Counted from the stretch's first letter, positions 45,159-54,374 are shown. The stretch: DNA of 55,817 bases from Roseibium denhamense (GCF_009711415.1 NZ_SMLZ01000098.1:1-55817); one strand, 5' to 3'. Translations and numbers: made by a program. The notes: generated by a model from the sequence alone, not told the origin.

Positions 45159-46112
45159 TTGGCGGACACTTCGAGCGCCCTCACCTATTCTGACATCGGG
45201 TCTGCCCCGCGCGAGCTCTGGCCGGTTGTTCTGGAAACACGCGGCTGGAAGGACTACCGCCTGCTGGACATGGGCGCGGGTGAAAAGCTTGAACGCTATG
45301 GCCGTTTCACGATCGCCCGGCCGGAACCGCAGGCCATGGGAACCCGCAGCTTGCCGGACAGCACATGGTCCCGGGCCGACGCGGTCTTTACCGGAGACAC
45401 CGACGAAGAGGGGCCGGGCCGCTGGAAATTCGCCGGCAACGTGCCCGAAACCTGGCCGATGGCCTATGGCCCGGTCCGCTATAACGGGCGTTTCATGTCC
45501 TTCCGGCATGTGGGCGTCTTTCCGGAACAGGCGGCCCACTGGGACTGGGTCAATGCCAAAATCCGCGCCGAACGCCAGAAGGCCCCGGATAAACCGCTGA
45601 AGATCCTCAACCTGTTCGGATATACCGGCATGGCATCGCTTCTGCCGGCCACCGAAGGCGCGCAGGTTACCCATGTGGATGCCTCCAAGAAGGCCATCGG
45701 CTATGCCAGGGAAAACCAGGCCATGTCCGGCCTGGAGGATCTGCCGGTCCGCTGGATCTGTGAAGATGCGTCCAAATTCGTCGCCCGGGAGGTCCGCCGG
45801 GGCAACACTTATGACGGGATCATTCTCGATCCGCCGAAATACGGCCGGGGCCCCAAAGGCGAAGTCTGGGATATCTACACAAGTCTTCCCGGCATGCTGT
45901 CGGACCTGCAGAAGCTGCTCGCCAAGGATGCGCTGTTCATGATCCTGACCGCCTATGCGATCCGCTCCAGCTTCGTCTCGATCCATGAGCTCATGGCGGA
46001 GACGCTGAGCACACAAGGCGGACTGCTTGAATCCGGCGAACTGGTCATCCGCGAGGACAAGGGCAAGCGGGCGCTGTCTACCTCGCTCTTTTCACGCTGG
46101 AGCAGCCGATGA
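45159..46112 (+). CDS. Class I SAM-dependent rRNA methyltransferase (RlmI/COG1092-like)
   Basis: 317 residues. The SAM-binding motif I is L-N-L-F-G-Y-T-G-M-A (about 150-159), followed by V-D-A-S acidic strand 2 and I-L-D-P-P-K-Y-G-R-G (about 222-231), typical of m5C1962 23S rRNA methyltransferases. The N-terminal 145 residues have no clear PUA signature. The start is a TTG with GAGAG six bases upstream; no in-frame ATG occurs before residue 38. Its stop overlaps the next gene's ATG. The exact target nucleotide is not determined. Confidence 0.8.
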   Translation: MADTSSALTYSDIGSAPRELWPVVLETRGWKDYRLLDMGAGEKLERYGRFTIARPEPQAMGTRSLPDSTWSRADAVFTGDTDEEGPGRWKFAGNVPETWPMAYGPVRYNGRFMSFRHVGVFPEQAAHWDWVNAKIRAERQKAPDKPLKILNLFGYTGMASLLPATEGAQVTHVDASKKAIGYARENQAMSGLEDLPVRWICEDASKFVAREVRRGNTYDGIILDPPKYGRGPKGEVWDIYTSLPGMLSDLQKLLAKDALFMILTAYAIRSSFVSIHELMAETLSTQGGLLESGELVIREDKGKRALSTSLFSRWSSR

Positions 46113-46936
46113 CAGAGCGGCGGCAGGGCGCGGTCAAACAGATCACCAGCCATTCCAATCCCATCGTCAAGGAAATCAAGGGGCTGGTGTCCCAGCGCAA
46201 GCACAGAAGCCAGTCCGGCCTGTTTGTCGCCGAAGGCCTGAAGCTTGCCACGGACGCGCTGGATGCCGGCTGGACCGTGCGCTATCTCGCGCTCGGCCCG
46301 GAGGCGCGCGACAATCCGGTCGCGCAGAAGGCCGCGGCAACAGCCAAGGCAAGAGGCGCGCTAATCCTGGAAGTGTCCACCGCCGTTTTGGGCGCCATGA
46401 CGCGCAAGGACAATCCGCAAATGGTTGTCGGCGTTTATGAACAGCAGCTCCTGAGCGCCGATCAGATTACCGTTCCAGGCTCAACGGTCTGGGTCGCGCT
46501 CGACCGGGTCCGGGATCCCGGCAATCTCGGCACGATCATCCGCACCGTCGATGCGGTCGGAGGGGCCGGGGTCATTCTGGTGGGCGAGTGCACCGACCCG
46601 TTCGCCGTTGAAACCGTCCGGGCCACGATGGGCTCGCTCTTCCATGTCCCGCTCGCCAAACTCAGCAAGGACGCCTTCAAGGGCCTTGCGGAAAAATGGC
46701 CGGGCACCGTTGCCGCAACCCATTTGAAGGGATCGGTGGATTACCGCACGCCCGACTATCGCGACCCCGTCCTGCTTGTCATGGGCAATGAACAAAAAGG
46801 CCTGGAGGAGGACCTTGTGCCGGCCTGCCAGACACTCATCCGCATCCCGCAAGTGGGCGAAGCCGACAGCCTCAATCTTGCCGTGGCCACCGGCGTTGCT
46901 CTTTACGAGATCCGCCGCAAGCATCTGGAGCTTTGA
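46109..46936 (+). CDS. TrmH/SpoU-family RNA 2'-O-methyltransferase
   Basis: 275 residues. An N-terminal substrate-binding part (about 10-90; S-N-P-I-V-K-E-I-K-G-L) is followed by the SpoU knotted domain: V-R-D-P-G-N-L-G-T-I-I-R-T (motif 1), L-V-M-G-N-E-Q-K-G-L (motif 2) and I-P-Q-V-G-E-A-D-S-L-N-L-A-V-A (motif 3). It transfers methyl from SAM to a ribose in rRNA or tRNA. GGAG lies six bases before the ATG, which overlaps the preceding stop by four bases. Confidence 0.9.
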   Translation: MTERRQGAVKQITSHSNPIVKEIKGLVSQRKHRSQSGLFVAEGLKLATDALDAGWTVRYLALGPEARDNPVAQKAAATAKARGALILEVSTAVLGAMTRKDNPQMVVGVYEQQLLSADQITVPGSTVWVALDRVRDPGNLGTIIRTVDAVGGAGVILVGECTDPFAVETVRATMGSLFHVPLAKLSKDAFKGLAEKWPGTVAATHLKGSVDYRTPDYRDPVLLVMGNEQKGLEEDLVPACQTLIRIPQVGEADSLNLAVATGVALYEIRRKHLEL

Positions 46937-47800
46937 ATGAAACGCCTGTTTGTCTTTGGTGCCGGGTTTTCCTCCAAGGCATTCATTGCAGACGTCCGCA
47001 ATCAGTTTGACTGGGTGGGTGGAACGACCCGCTCGCCCGAAAAGGCCGAGAAGCTCAGGTCAGAGGGCATTAAACCGTTCCTGTTCAATGGCGAGACGCC
47101 CGGCGCCGGGATCTCGGGCGCCCTGAAGGATGCAACTCACATTCTGGTCTCCATCGCCCCGGGACCTGACCGCGACCCGGTGCTGAACCAGCACGCTGCC
47201 GACATTGTCCGGGCGCGTCCGGACTGGATCGGCTATCTGTCCACGGTAGGCGTTTACGGAAATCACGATGGTGCCTGGGTGGATGAGACCACGCCCTGCC
47301 GTCCGGTGTCTGAACGATCCATCCAGCGGGTTGCGGCGGAAAAGGCCTGGTTCAATTTCGTCAAGACCAATGGCCTGCCGGTTCAGATCTTCCGGCTGTC
47401 CGGCATCTACGGCCCCGGCCGCAACACGTTTGAAAATTTCAGGAAGGGCAAGGCGCGCCGCCTGATCAAGGAAGGCCAGGTCTTCAACCGGATCCATGTG
47501 AGCGACATTGCAGGCGCTTTGAAAGCCGCCATGAGTAAACCGTCCACCCGCATCTTCAACGTGACCGATGACGAACCGGCCCCGCCGCAGGATGTTGTCA
47601 CCTATGCCGCACAGCTGCTTGGGGTGGAGCCGCCACCGGAAATCGACTTTGAAAGCGCGGATCTCAGCCCGATGGCCCGGTCATTTTATGGCGAAAACAA
47701 GCGCGTCTCCAACAAGCGCGTGAAGGACGAGCTGGGCTATCAGTTCAAATATCCGAACTACCGGACCGCCCTCGACACCTTGATCCGGCACTACCGCTGA
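46937..47800 (+). CDS. NAD(P)-dependent epimerase/reductase-like protein (YeeZ-like extended SDR)
   Basis: 287 residues. The N-terminal nucleotide site is F-G-A-G-F-S-S-K (G-x-G-x2-S variant). Y-L-S-T-V-G-V-Y-G carries the SDR Tyr region; R-L-S-G-I-Y-G-P-G-R-N and I-H-V-S-D-I-A are extended-SDR features. The usual Y-x3-K is not clear, so catalytic activity is uncertain. E. coli YeeZ is of unknown function. It starts directly after the SpoU stop, with GGAG eight bases upstream, completing a three-gene operon. Confidence 0.78.
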   Translation: MKRLFVFGAGFSSKAFIADVRNQFDWVGGTTRSPEKAEKLRSEGIKPFLFNGETPGAGISGALKDATHILVSIAPGPDRDPVLNQHAADIVRARPDWIGYLSTVGVYGNHDGAWVDETTPCRPVSERSIQRVAAEKAWFNFVKTNGLPVQIFRLSGIYGPGRNTFENFRKGKARRLIKEGQVFNRIHVSDIAGALKAAMSKPSTRIFNVTDDEPAPPQDVVTYAAQLLGVEPPPEIDFESADLSPMARSFYGENKRVSNKRVKDELGYQFKYPNYRTALDTLIRHYR

Positions 47801-48262
47801 CCGCGCAAAGCGAGCCCCCCTCGGCTCTCATCCCGCACGAGATGCGGGAGCCATACCGAGACATTTCCACTCGATCAGCGGTGCTCGTAGTGAGAGAACG
47901 GAGTGGATCCCATGGTCAAGCCATGGGATGACGGGGTGCTGGGAGAGGCCCTGCCACCACCCCGCAGCTGTCACCCCGATCCCGTGACCTTGAGCAAGGA
48001 AGACCGATCCCCTGTGTCGCCCCGGACTTGATCCGGGGCCCACTCGCGGTGCCCCTTGCCACAGCCATTGCCGCTTACCTACGGCCGTTCGCACGGGTGT
48101 TATCAGAGCGCTGCATGCGAGGCGCAGACTGTGTAATGGATCCCCGCATAAACCGGGGATGACGTTTGAGGGTGTGGCGGGGGCATGCCTTTCCCCCCGC
48201 TCCGTCCTCCCATGGCCTGACCCACTGCTGTCTGGTTAGGGCCTCAGCTCGTTTCAGCGCAG
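47801..48262. repeat. Non-coding gap filled with dispersed hairpin repeats
   Basis: No gene is supported. Four perfect short hairpins follow one another: CCCGCA/TGCGGG (47832-47848), CCCATGG/CCATGGG (47909-47927), CCCCGGA/TCCGGGG (48020-48038) and ATCCCCG/CGGGGAT (48140-48160), the first three with five-base loops. Several are bordered by GGGATGACG, as in the repeat at 40312-40440. A GCGGGGG/CCCCCCGC hairpin near 48177-48200 may end both convergent flanking genes. This looks like a mosaic of small dispersed repeats. Confidence 0.65.
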
Positions 48263-48898
48263 TTACTTGGGTTCCGGCACGATCCGCAGATACGGCTTCA
48301 AGGTCTTCCAGCCTTCCGGAAACTTTTCCGCAGCCTCCGCGTCGCTGACAGCGGGGACGATGATGACGTCTTCGCCGGACACCCAGTTGGCAGGGGTTGC
48401 CACCTTGTGGTTGGCGGTCAGCTGAAGGGAGTCGATCACCCGGATCACCTCATCGAAGTTCCGCCCGGTCGAGGCGGGATATTCGATCTTCAGCTTGATC
48501 TTCTTGTCCGGCCCGATCACGAACAAGGACCGCACCGTCAGCGTATCATTGGCGTTGGGATGGATCATTCCATAGGCGGTCGCGACCTTCCGGTCCGGAT
48601 CGGCGATCAACGGGAAATTCAAAGCCGTGCCTTGTGTCTCTTCGATATCGCCTACCCAGGCGTGATGGTCTTCGACCGGGTCGACGGACACGCCGAACAC
48701 GCGCACGCCCCGCGCTTCGAACTTGTCCTTCAGCTTTGCCGTCATCCCCAGTTCGGTGGTGCAGACCGGCGTGAAGTCCTTGGGATGGGAGAACAGGACG
48801 GCCCAGGCGCCCTCGATGGCCTCGTGAAACTTGACCGGTCCGTCGGTCGACATGGCCTCAAAATCCGGTGCTTCATCGCCGAGTAAAAGTGCCGCCAT
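48263..48898 (-). CDS. 1-Cys peroxiredoxin (Prx6 type)
   Basis: 211 residues. The peroxidatic cysteine is C46 in H-P-K-D-F-T-P-V-C-T-T-E-L-G, with the conserved Pro/Thr. The later region has the long C-terminal arm of Prx6 proteins (P-A-S-T-G-R-N-F-D-E-V-x-R, then T-P-A-N-W). No resolving cysteine is seen elsewhere, consistent with the 1-Cys mechanism. It reduces hydrogen peroxide and organic peroxides. ATG at 48898 has AGGAG eight bases upstream; earlier in-frame ATGs lack ribosome sites. Divergent from ytoQ. Confidence 0.92.
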   Translation of the reverse strand: MAALLLGDEAPDFEAMSTDGPVKFHEAIEGAWAVLFSHPKDFTPVCTTELGMTAKLKDKFEARGVRVFGVSVDPVEDHHAWVGDIEETQGTALNFPLIADPDRKVATAYGMIHPNANDTLTVRSLFVIGPDKKIKLKIEYPASTGRNFDEVIRVIDSLQLTANHKVATPANWVSGEDVIIVPAVSDAEAAEKFPEGWKTLKPYLRIVPEPK

Positions 48899-49082
48899 TT
48901 CGTGGCTCCTTGCAAATGTCATGTTTGGAAAGGTGGAACGTGAACCTAAGACTTGGCCCCCAGCGCCCGCCTTGTCCAGTGCAATCGGGAATTGAATTGC
49001 CCTCATGCGGCATCTTGACATGCAAGCATCGCCGTCCCAACTGAAACTGGGTTTAAATCCGAAAGACAACAAGAGGGGCACC

Positions 49083-49544
49083 ATGCAGGACTGGACAGTT
49101 TATTTATCCGGCGAAATACACACCGATTGGCGCGGCCAGATCGAAGAGCAGTCCCGCGCCCTCGGTCTTCCTGTGCGGTTTACAGCCCCTGTCACCGATC
49201 ACCCGGCCAGCGACGATTGCGGTGCAAGCATCCTTGGCCACGAAGACACCAAGTTCTGGTACGACCACAAAGGCGCGAAGCTGAATGCCATCCGCACGCG
49301 GTCGTTGCTTGCTGCAGCCGACATAGTTGTTGTCCGGTTCGGAGATAAATACAAACAGTGGAATGCGGCGTTTGACGCAGGATACGCCTCGGCGCTCGGA
49401 AAATCTCTCATAGTGCTTCACGACCCGTCACTTACGCACCCGCTAAAAGAAGTGGATGCAGCAGCTTTGGCCGTCGCAGAAAAACCGGAACAAGTCGTCC
49501 AGATTCTGAAATATGTCATCAATGGAGAGCTGGACCGCACCTGA
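49083..49544 (+). CDS. ytoQ: YtoQ family protein
   Basis: 153 residues. W-T-V-Y-L-S-G-E-I-H-T-D-W-R at the N-terminus and the stretch with F-T-A-P-V-T-D-H and S-D-D-C-G match the B. subtilis YtoQ family; R-F-G-D-K-Y-K-Q-W-N-A-A-F-D-A-G-Y is a nucleoside deoxyribosyltransferase-like fold signature. Biochemical function is unknown. The start at 49083 is set by GAGGGG just upstream; the frame is open to 49005 but without a good site. It is divergent from the peroxiredoxin. Confidence 0.82.
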   Translation: MQDWTVYLSGEIHTDWRGQIEEQSRALGLPVRFTAPVTDHPASDDCGASILGHEDTKFWYDHKGAKLNAIRTRSLLAAADIVVVRFGDKYKQWNAAFDAGYASALGKSLIVLHDPSLTHPLKEVDAAALAVAEKPEQVVQILKYVINGELDRT

Positions 49545-49792
49545 TATTCTTGAAATTAACGAATTCCTTACCATATCAATTCTATCCTAGCGTTTCGGTG
49601 AGCGTATTGGCTCGCCCGCACGCCTCCAGCAGCGGCACGTAACGACCTGCCCGGTCCCTATAAACCGGGCAAAAGCCGCCTGTGACGGAAGGCTGCCGCG
49701 TTATTAAGGCATATCAGACTGTCATCAATCCGTTGGAAACCCCGGGTAGGGGTCTACGTCGGTTTGTTGCGATAATTTGGAAAGAGACAAAC
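49545..49792 (+). promoter_or_regulatory. Leader/promoter region of the cold-shock-domain gene
   Basis: 248 bases without a gene. A hairpin GCCCGGT/ACCGGGC (49649-49670) and ACCCC/GGGGT (about 49739-49753) could form a structured 5' leader, as in cspA-type messages. A weak promoter-like pair (TTGAAA 49550-49555, TATCAA 49574-49579, 18 apart) is visible. Confidence 0.35.
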
Positions 49793-49993
49793 ATGAACCA
49801 TGGTAATGTAAAATGGTTCGACCAAGGCCGTGGAATCGGCACAATCGAACCGGTTGATGGCGAGGACATCCTCGTAGACATCTCCGCACTCCGCCGTTCG
49901 GGCATCGACACGTTGAAGGAAGGCCAGCTTGTGGCATTCGATCTTCAGTGGCGCCGCGGACAGATGGTGGCTGAGGACCTGAAAGTCCTCTAA
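49793..49993 (+). CDS. Cold-shock-domain protein with degenerate RNA-binding motifs
   Basis: 66 residues, the size of a CspA. G-N-V-K-W-F and the D-I-S-A-L-R-R-S-G-I-D-T-L-K-E-G-Q pattern identify the OB-fold cold-shock domain. RNP1, normally K-G-F-G-F-I, is R-G-I-G-T-I; RNP2, normally V-F-V-H-I, is I-L-V-D-I. The aromatic/His residues that stack on nucleic acid are thus lost, apart from the W-F pair at 8-9. It may be a non-canonical or non-RNA-binding member. A strong terminator follows. Confidence 0.82.
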   Translation: MNHGNVKWFDQGRGIGTIEPVDGEDILVDISALRRSGIDTLKEGQLVAFDLQWRRGQMVAEDLKVL

Positions 49994-50021
49994 GGTTCCT
50001 CACACGAACCACATTCACGAC

Positions 50022-50046
50022 AAGGGCGGTTCGACCGCCCTTTTTT
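50022..50046 (+). terminator. Rho-independent terminator of the cold-shock gene
   Basis: AAGGGCGGT-TCG-ACCGCCCTT, a perfect nine-pair stem followed by TTTT, 28 bases after the stop. Confidence 0.9.
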
Positions 50047-50059
50047 GTTGGGACAAGCC

Positions 50060-51373
50060 ATGCAGCCCGAAGACCGATTGCAGGCCGGGATCAAAGCCCA
50101 TCAGCGCGGAGACTTGCAGGCAGCGCTTGCAGCCTACAAGGAAGTCCTGTCCGCCGATCCCGAGCATCCCGACGGCCTTCACTTTCTGGGCCTCTTGCAC
50201 TTTGACGCGGGCAAGTCAGACAACGCGATCACGCTGATCCGCAAGTCCCTTGAAAACAATCCGCTGAACGCCGCCGCCCATAACAATCTCGGCAACATCC
50301 TGAAACTGTCGGACCAGCCTGAAGAGGCGCTTGGGGCCTATGTCCGCGCCGTTGAACTGCAGCCCCGGCACGAGGAAGCCTGGGCCAACATCAACATGCT
50401 GCTGGAAAGCGCCACGACCAATGACCAGCTGCTGCCGGTGCTGTCGGAGATCGTGCGCCTGGATCCTGACAATCCGAATGCATGGCACAATTACGGTCTG
50501 TCGCTGATGCTGGCCGGACACAAGGGGCAAGCCGCCGATGCCCTGGAACGCTGCCTTGCCTTTGGCAACGAGGTCTGGTCGGACCCGGTCTGGCACGCCC
50601 GCGTCCTATGCGCGCTGGGGCGGCAGGACCGGGCGCAGGAACATCTGGAAGGCCTGCTGACCGCAGATCCGGACAATACGATCATCCGGTATCAGCTGGC
50701 GGCCATCCGCGGGGATGATCTGGATCAGGCACCGCCGGATTACGTTAAGGACCATTTCGACAGCTTTTCCGACAGCTTTGACGAGGTTCTGAAGAACCTT
50801 GGCTACCGCGCGCCGGACCTGGTCGCCGCTGAAGTCAGCCGTCTTGCCAAGGATAGACAGACCGGTTTTCAGGACGTGATCGATCTTGGATGCGGCACCG
50901 GCCTGTGCGGCCCGTTGATCCGGGACCACTGCGTCCGCCTGACCGGCATTGACCTGTCGCCGGGCATGTTGCGCAAGGCCGCCGTGCTTGATGTCTACGA
51001 CTATCTTGTCGAGGGGGAACTGGTGGCGTTCCTGACATCGGACCTGCCGACGCAGTTTGATCTCGCCGTCTGCGTGGACACGCTGTGTTATTTAGGCGCG
51101 CTGGACGCGTTCATGACCGCCTTGGCGCCCGCCCTGCGTCCGGGCGGCGTTCTCATTGCCAGTGTCGAACACCTCCAGGACGACGATCAAACGTCTTTCA
51201 TTGTGGATGCAACCGGCAGATACGCCCATTCGATCAGCTATCTCAACAAGACAGCCAAAGAGGCAGGCCTGATCCTTGAGAAAGATCAGAAAGTTACGCT
51301 TCGCAAGGAGCTCGGGAAAGAGGTCGAGGGCCTGACATTCCACCTGCGCAAGCCTCACACAATCCCCGCATGA
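50060..51373 (+). CDS. TPR-repeat protein with C-terminal SAM methyltransferase domain
   Basis: 437 residues. About five to six tetratricopeptide repeats fill residues 1-210 (A-A-H-N-N-L-G-N-I-L-K-L, then A-W-H-N-Y-G-L-S-L-M). A class I methyltransferase domain follows: D-L-G-C-G-T-G-L-C-G (about 273-282) is the SAM motif, then G-I-D-L-S-P-G-M-L. The substrate is unknown; TPRs probably dock a partner. ATG at 50060 has GGGA upstream. It is 103 bases before the radical SAM gene and may be part of the same transcript. Confidence 0.85.
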   Translation: MQPEDRLQAGIKAHQRGDLQAALAAYKEVLSADPEHPDGLHFLGLLHFDAGKSDNAITLIRKSLENNPLNAAAHNNLGNILKLSDQPEEALGAYVRAVELQPRHEEAWANINMLLESATTNDQLLPVLSEIVRLDPDNPNAWHNYGLSLMLAGHKGQAADALERCLAFGNEVWSDPVWHARVLCALGRQDRAQEHLEGLLTADPDNTIIRYQLAAIRGDDLDQAPPDYVKDHFDSFSDSFDEVLKNLGYRAPDLVAAEVSRLAKDRQTGFQDVIDLGCGTGLCGPLIRDHCVRLTGIDLSPGMLRKAAVLDVYDYLVEGELVAFLTSDLPTQFDLAVCVDTLCYLGALDAFMTALAPALRPGGVLIASVEHLQDDDQTSFIVDATGRYAHSISYLNKTAKEAGLILEKDQKVTLRKELGKEVEGLTFHLRKPHTIPA

Positions 51374-51476
51374 CAGGCTGCCAATGCGGAGATGCGCCAA
51401 TAAACTGTTGCGGGACCGCGCTATATCTCTACTCTCATCACGGAGACGGAAAGCGTAACCAACCATCGAGGCTGAC

Positions 51477-53078
51477 TTGGCAGAGTGCAACGTCTTACTG
51501 GTATATCCACGGTTCAATGCCGGATCCTTCTGGAACTATGGCGCAACCTGCGAACTCGTGGGGGCGAAATACCCTGCCCCGCCCCTTGGCCTGATCACCG
51601 TCGCGGCCATGCTGCCGGACGACTGGGATGTCCGGCTCATTGACCGCAACACGGATTCTCTCACCGGCGATGATCTGGCCTGGGCCGACATGGTCATGAC
51701 CGGGGGCATGCTGCCGCAGCAAGCCGACACGCTTGCCGTGATCCAGCGGGCCAAGTCCAAAGGCATTCCGGTGGCCGTTGGCGGGCCGGATGCGACCTCG
51801 TCACCGGAAGCTTATGAAGCGGCTGACTTTCTGGTCCTGGGGGAAGCAGAAGGCATTTTGCCGGCCTTCATCGACGCCTGGAACGACGGCGTGCGCAACG
51901 GCCGGTTCGAGGCGGAGAAGTTCAAGGCCGATGTCCAGTCCAGCCCGATCCCCCGCTTTGATCTTCTGAAATTCGAAGACTATGTGCAGATCGGCGTTCA
52001 ATACTCCCGCGGCTGTCCGTTCACCTGCGAATTCTGCGACATCATCGAACTTTATGGCCGCGTTCCCAGGACCAAGTCAAACGACCAGATGCTGGCCGAA
52101 CTCGACCGGCTTTATGAGCTTGGTTACCGCGGCCATGTCGATTTCGTGGATGACAACCTGATAGGCAACAAGCGGGCCGTGAAACAGTTCCTGCCCGAAT
52201 TGGCCGAGTGGCAGCGCGCGCGCAACTACCCCTTCGAAATGTCCACCGAAGCCTCGCTCAATCTGGCGGACGACGAAGCCCTCCTGAAAATGATGCAGGA
52301 TGCCGGCTATTTCTCGGTGTTTATCGGGATCGAGAGCCCGGATCCCGAAGTGCTTGTGGCAACCCGCAAGAAGCAGAACACCCGCCGCGACATCGCCAAG
52401 AGCGTTCACAAGATCTATGAGGCCGGGATCTTCGTTCTTGCCGGCTTTATCGTCGGCTTCGACGAGGAAAGCGACAAGGTCGCCGATGAAATCTCAAACC
52501 TCATCGAGGAAGCCGCCATCCCGGTTGCCATGACCGGATTGCTCTATGCGCTTCCGAACACGCAATTGACCCGGCGGCTTGCCAAGGAAGGGCGCCTGCA
52601 TGCGGATTTCGGGATCGATGATCCGGACACGCTGGACGGTGATCAGTGCACGGCCGGGCTCAACTTTACAACCGTCCGCTCCAGGGCGCAGATCCTTGGG
52701 GATTTCCAGCAGATCATCGAACGGGTCTATGCGCCGGAAGCCTATTTCAACCGTGTCCAGCGCGTTGCCGGCATGCTGAACATGTCCGGAGCCAACGGAT
52801 CCATATTCGGCGCAGGCTTCCTGCATGATATAAAAATGTTCGGAAAGCTCGTCTGGGCCATGACTTTCCATGAGACCACCTACCGCGCCCCGTTCTGGAA
52901 GACCCTTTTCAAGACCGTGCTCACCAATCCGAAGGCCATCAAACCGGTGATGATGATGCTGGCCCTTTATGTGCATCTCGGCCCGTTCTCCCGGTTCGTG
53001 ATTGCCCAGATCGACCGGCAGATCGACGAGATCGAAAACGGGCATTGGGAACAGCCGGAACTCGTGGCCGCGGAATAG
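51477..53078 (+). CDS. B12-binding-domain radical SAM protein (DUF4070 type)
   Basis: 533 residues. A cobalamin-binding-like domain (about 1-140; Y-P-x-P-P-L-G-L) precedes a radical SAM domain whose [4Fe-4S] ligands are C180, C184 and C187 (C-P-F-T-C-E-F-C). A DUF4070-type C-terminal region (about 370-510) follows, as in hopanoid methylase HpnP and relatives. B12-radical SAM enzymes methylate unactivated carbon or rearrange lipids and antibiotics; which applies here is not clear. The start is a TTG with GAGG five bases upstream. The MFS gene begins two bases after its stop. Confidence 0.85.
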   Translation: MAECNVLLVYPRFNAGSFWNYGATCELVGAKYPAPPLGLITVAAMLPDDWDVRLIDRNTDSLTGDDLAWADMVMTGGMLPQQADTLAVIQRAKSKGIPVAVGGPDATSSPEAYEAADFLVLGEAEGILPAFIDAWNDGVRNGRFEAEKFKADVQSSPIPRFDLLKFEDYVQIGVQYSRGCPFTCEFCDIIELYGRVPRTKSNDQMLAELDRLYELGYRGHVDFVDDNLIGNKRAVKQFLPELAEWQRARNYPFEMSTEASLNLADDEALLKMMQDAGYFSVFIGIESPDPEVLVATRKKQNTRRDIAKSVHKIYEAGIFVLAGFIVGFDEESDKVADEISNLIEEAAIPVAMTGLLYALPNTQLTRRLAKEGRLHADFGIDDPDTLDGDQCTAGLNFTTVRSRAQILGDFQQIIERVYAPEAYFNRVQRVAGMLNMSGANGSIFGAGFLHDIKMFGKLVWAMTFHETTYRAPFWKTLFKTVLTNPKAIKPVMMMLALYVHLGPFSRFVIAQIDRQIDEIENGHWEQPELVAAE

Positions 53079-53079
53079 A

Positions 53080-54363
53080 ATGCCGGAGACGACAAGCGCC
53101 GTGGAACCGGCCGGGCCCGTCAGCCCGCACGCGCTGCTGTTCGTCTTCATCACGCTTACGATCAACGCGATGGGCATCGGCCTGATGATGCCGGTCATGC
53201 CCGCGCTGATGACGGAGCTGACCGAGCTTCCGGTGAGCGAAGCCGCGCGCTGGGGTGGCGCCATCAGCGTTGTCTATGCGCTCATGCAGTTTTTGTGTGG
53301 GCCGACACTCGGCAACCTGTCGGACCGGTTCGGGCGCAGGCCCGTTCTGCTCATCTCGATGTTCGCGATTGCAATCGACTATCTCGTGATGGCTCTGTCC
53401 TGGCATCTTGCCATTTTGTTTGTGGCCCGGATCATTTCCGGTATTGCGGGCGCGACCATGTCGGCGGCAACCGCCTTCATCGCCGATATTTCCGCGAAGG
53501 AAGACAGGGCCAAGAATTTCGGGCTTGTCGGCGCGGGGTTTGGCGTGGGGTTCGTCCTCGGCCCCATCATTGGCGGACTGCTCGGAGAATACGGCACGCG
53601 CGCGCCATTTTACGCAGCCGCGGCTCTCTCATTCCTGAACTTCGTTTTTGGGCTTGTGATGCTGCCCGAGACCCTGAAGCCGGAAAACAAGCGCCCGTTT
53701 GACTGGCGGCGCGCCAACCCGTTCGGCGCCTTGAAGCAGATCGCCAAGTATCCCGCCGTCCAGATCCTGATCCTGGGGCTGTTTCTGTTCGACGTTGCCC
53801 ATTATGTCTATCCGGCCGTTTGGAGCTATTACGCGGAACGGGTCTTCGGCTGGAGCCCCGGCGATATCGGTCTTTCCCTGGCGATGGTGGGGATTGGCTA
53901 TGCCTTGGTGCAAGGCGTGTTGATCCGCTATCTGGAGCCACGTCTGGGTGTTTCCCGGACGCTTTTGCTCGGCCTTGGAGCAAACCTCGTGGCCTTTACC
54001 GGTCTCACCTTCGCGACAGAGGGATGGATGGCCTATGCCTTGATCGGGTTCGCCGCCCTGGGGGCCCTTGCGACCCCGGCCTTTACCGGACTTTTGTCCA
54101 ACCTGATGCCGGACAATGCGCAAGGCGAAATGCAGGGGCTGATTTCCAGCGCTGCCGGGCTGGCAATGGTCATCAGCCCGTTTGTGATGACCCAGGTGTT
54201 CGCGGTTTTTGCCGCGCCGGACGCTGCTGTCTCTCTGCCCGGTGCCCCGTTTGCGCTGGCAGCCCTTCTCATTCTTGCGGTTTTTGCGATTGTCCTTCCT
54301 TATCTCCGGCGCACTGCCCCCGCGCCGTCCCCTTCAAGCTCCTCTGAAAACCCAGCAGAATAG
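53080..54363 (+). CDS. MFS transporter, TCR/Tet (drug:H+ antiporter, 12-helix) family
   Basis: 427 residues with 12 predicted membrane helices. The loop 2-3 signature G-N-L-S-D-R-F-G-R-R-P-V and the F-V-L-G-P-I-I-G-G motif C of exporters place it among Tet(A)-type drug-proton antiporters. Chromosomal members often export unknown compounds, so tetracycline resistance should not be assumed. It starts two bases after the radical SAM gene, without its own clear ribosome site, which suggests tight coupling. Confidence 0.85.
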   Translation: MPETTSAVEPAGPVSPHALLFVFITLTINAMGIGLMMPVMPALMTELTELPVSEAARWGGAISVVYALMQFLCGPTLGNLSDRFGRRPVLLISMFAIAIDYLVMALSWHLAILFVARIISGIAGATMSAATAFIADISAKEDRAKNFGLVGAGFGVGFVLGPIIGGLLGEYGTRAPFYAAAALSFLNFVFGLVMLPETLKPENKRPFDWRRANPFGALKQIAKYPAVQILILGLFLFDVAHYVYPAVWSYYAERVFGWSPGDIGLSLAMVGIGYALVQGVLIRYLEPRLGVSRTLLLGLGANLVAFTGLTFATEGWMAYALIGFAALGALATPAFTGLLSNLMPDNAQGEMQGLISSAAGLAMVISPFVMTQVFAVFAAPDAAVSLPGAPFALAALLILAVFAIVLPYLRRTAPAPSPSSSSENPAE

Positions 54364-54374
54364 ACAGTCAGCCC

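Noticed and set aside
53080..54363. Calling the MFS gene a tetracycline resistance determinant
   Set aside because: Family membership is clear, but chromosomal context and lack of a TetR-type neighbour do not support a drug-resistance role.
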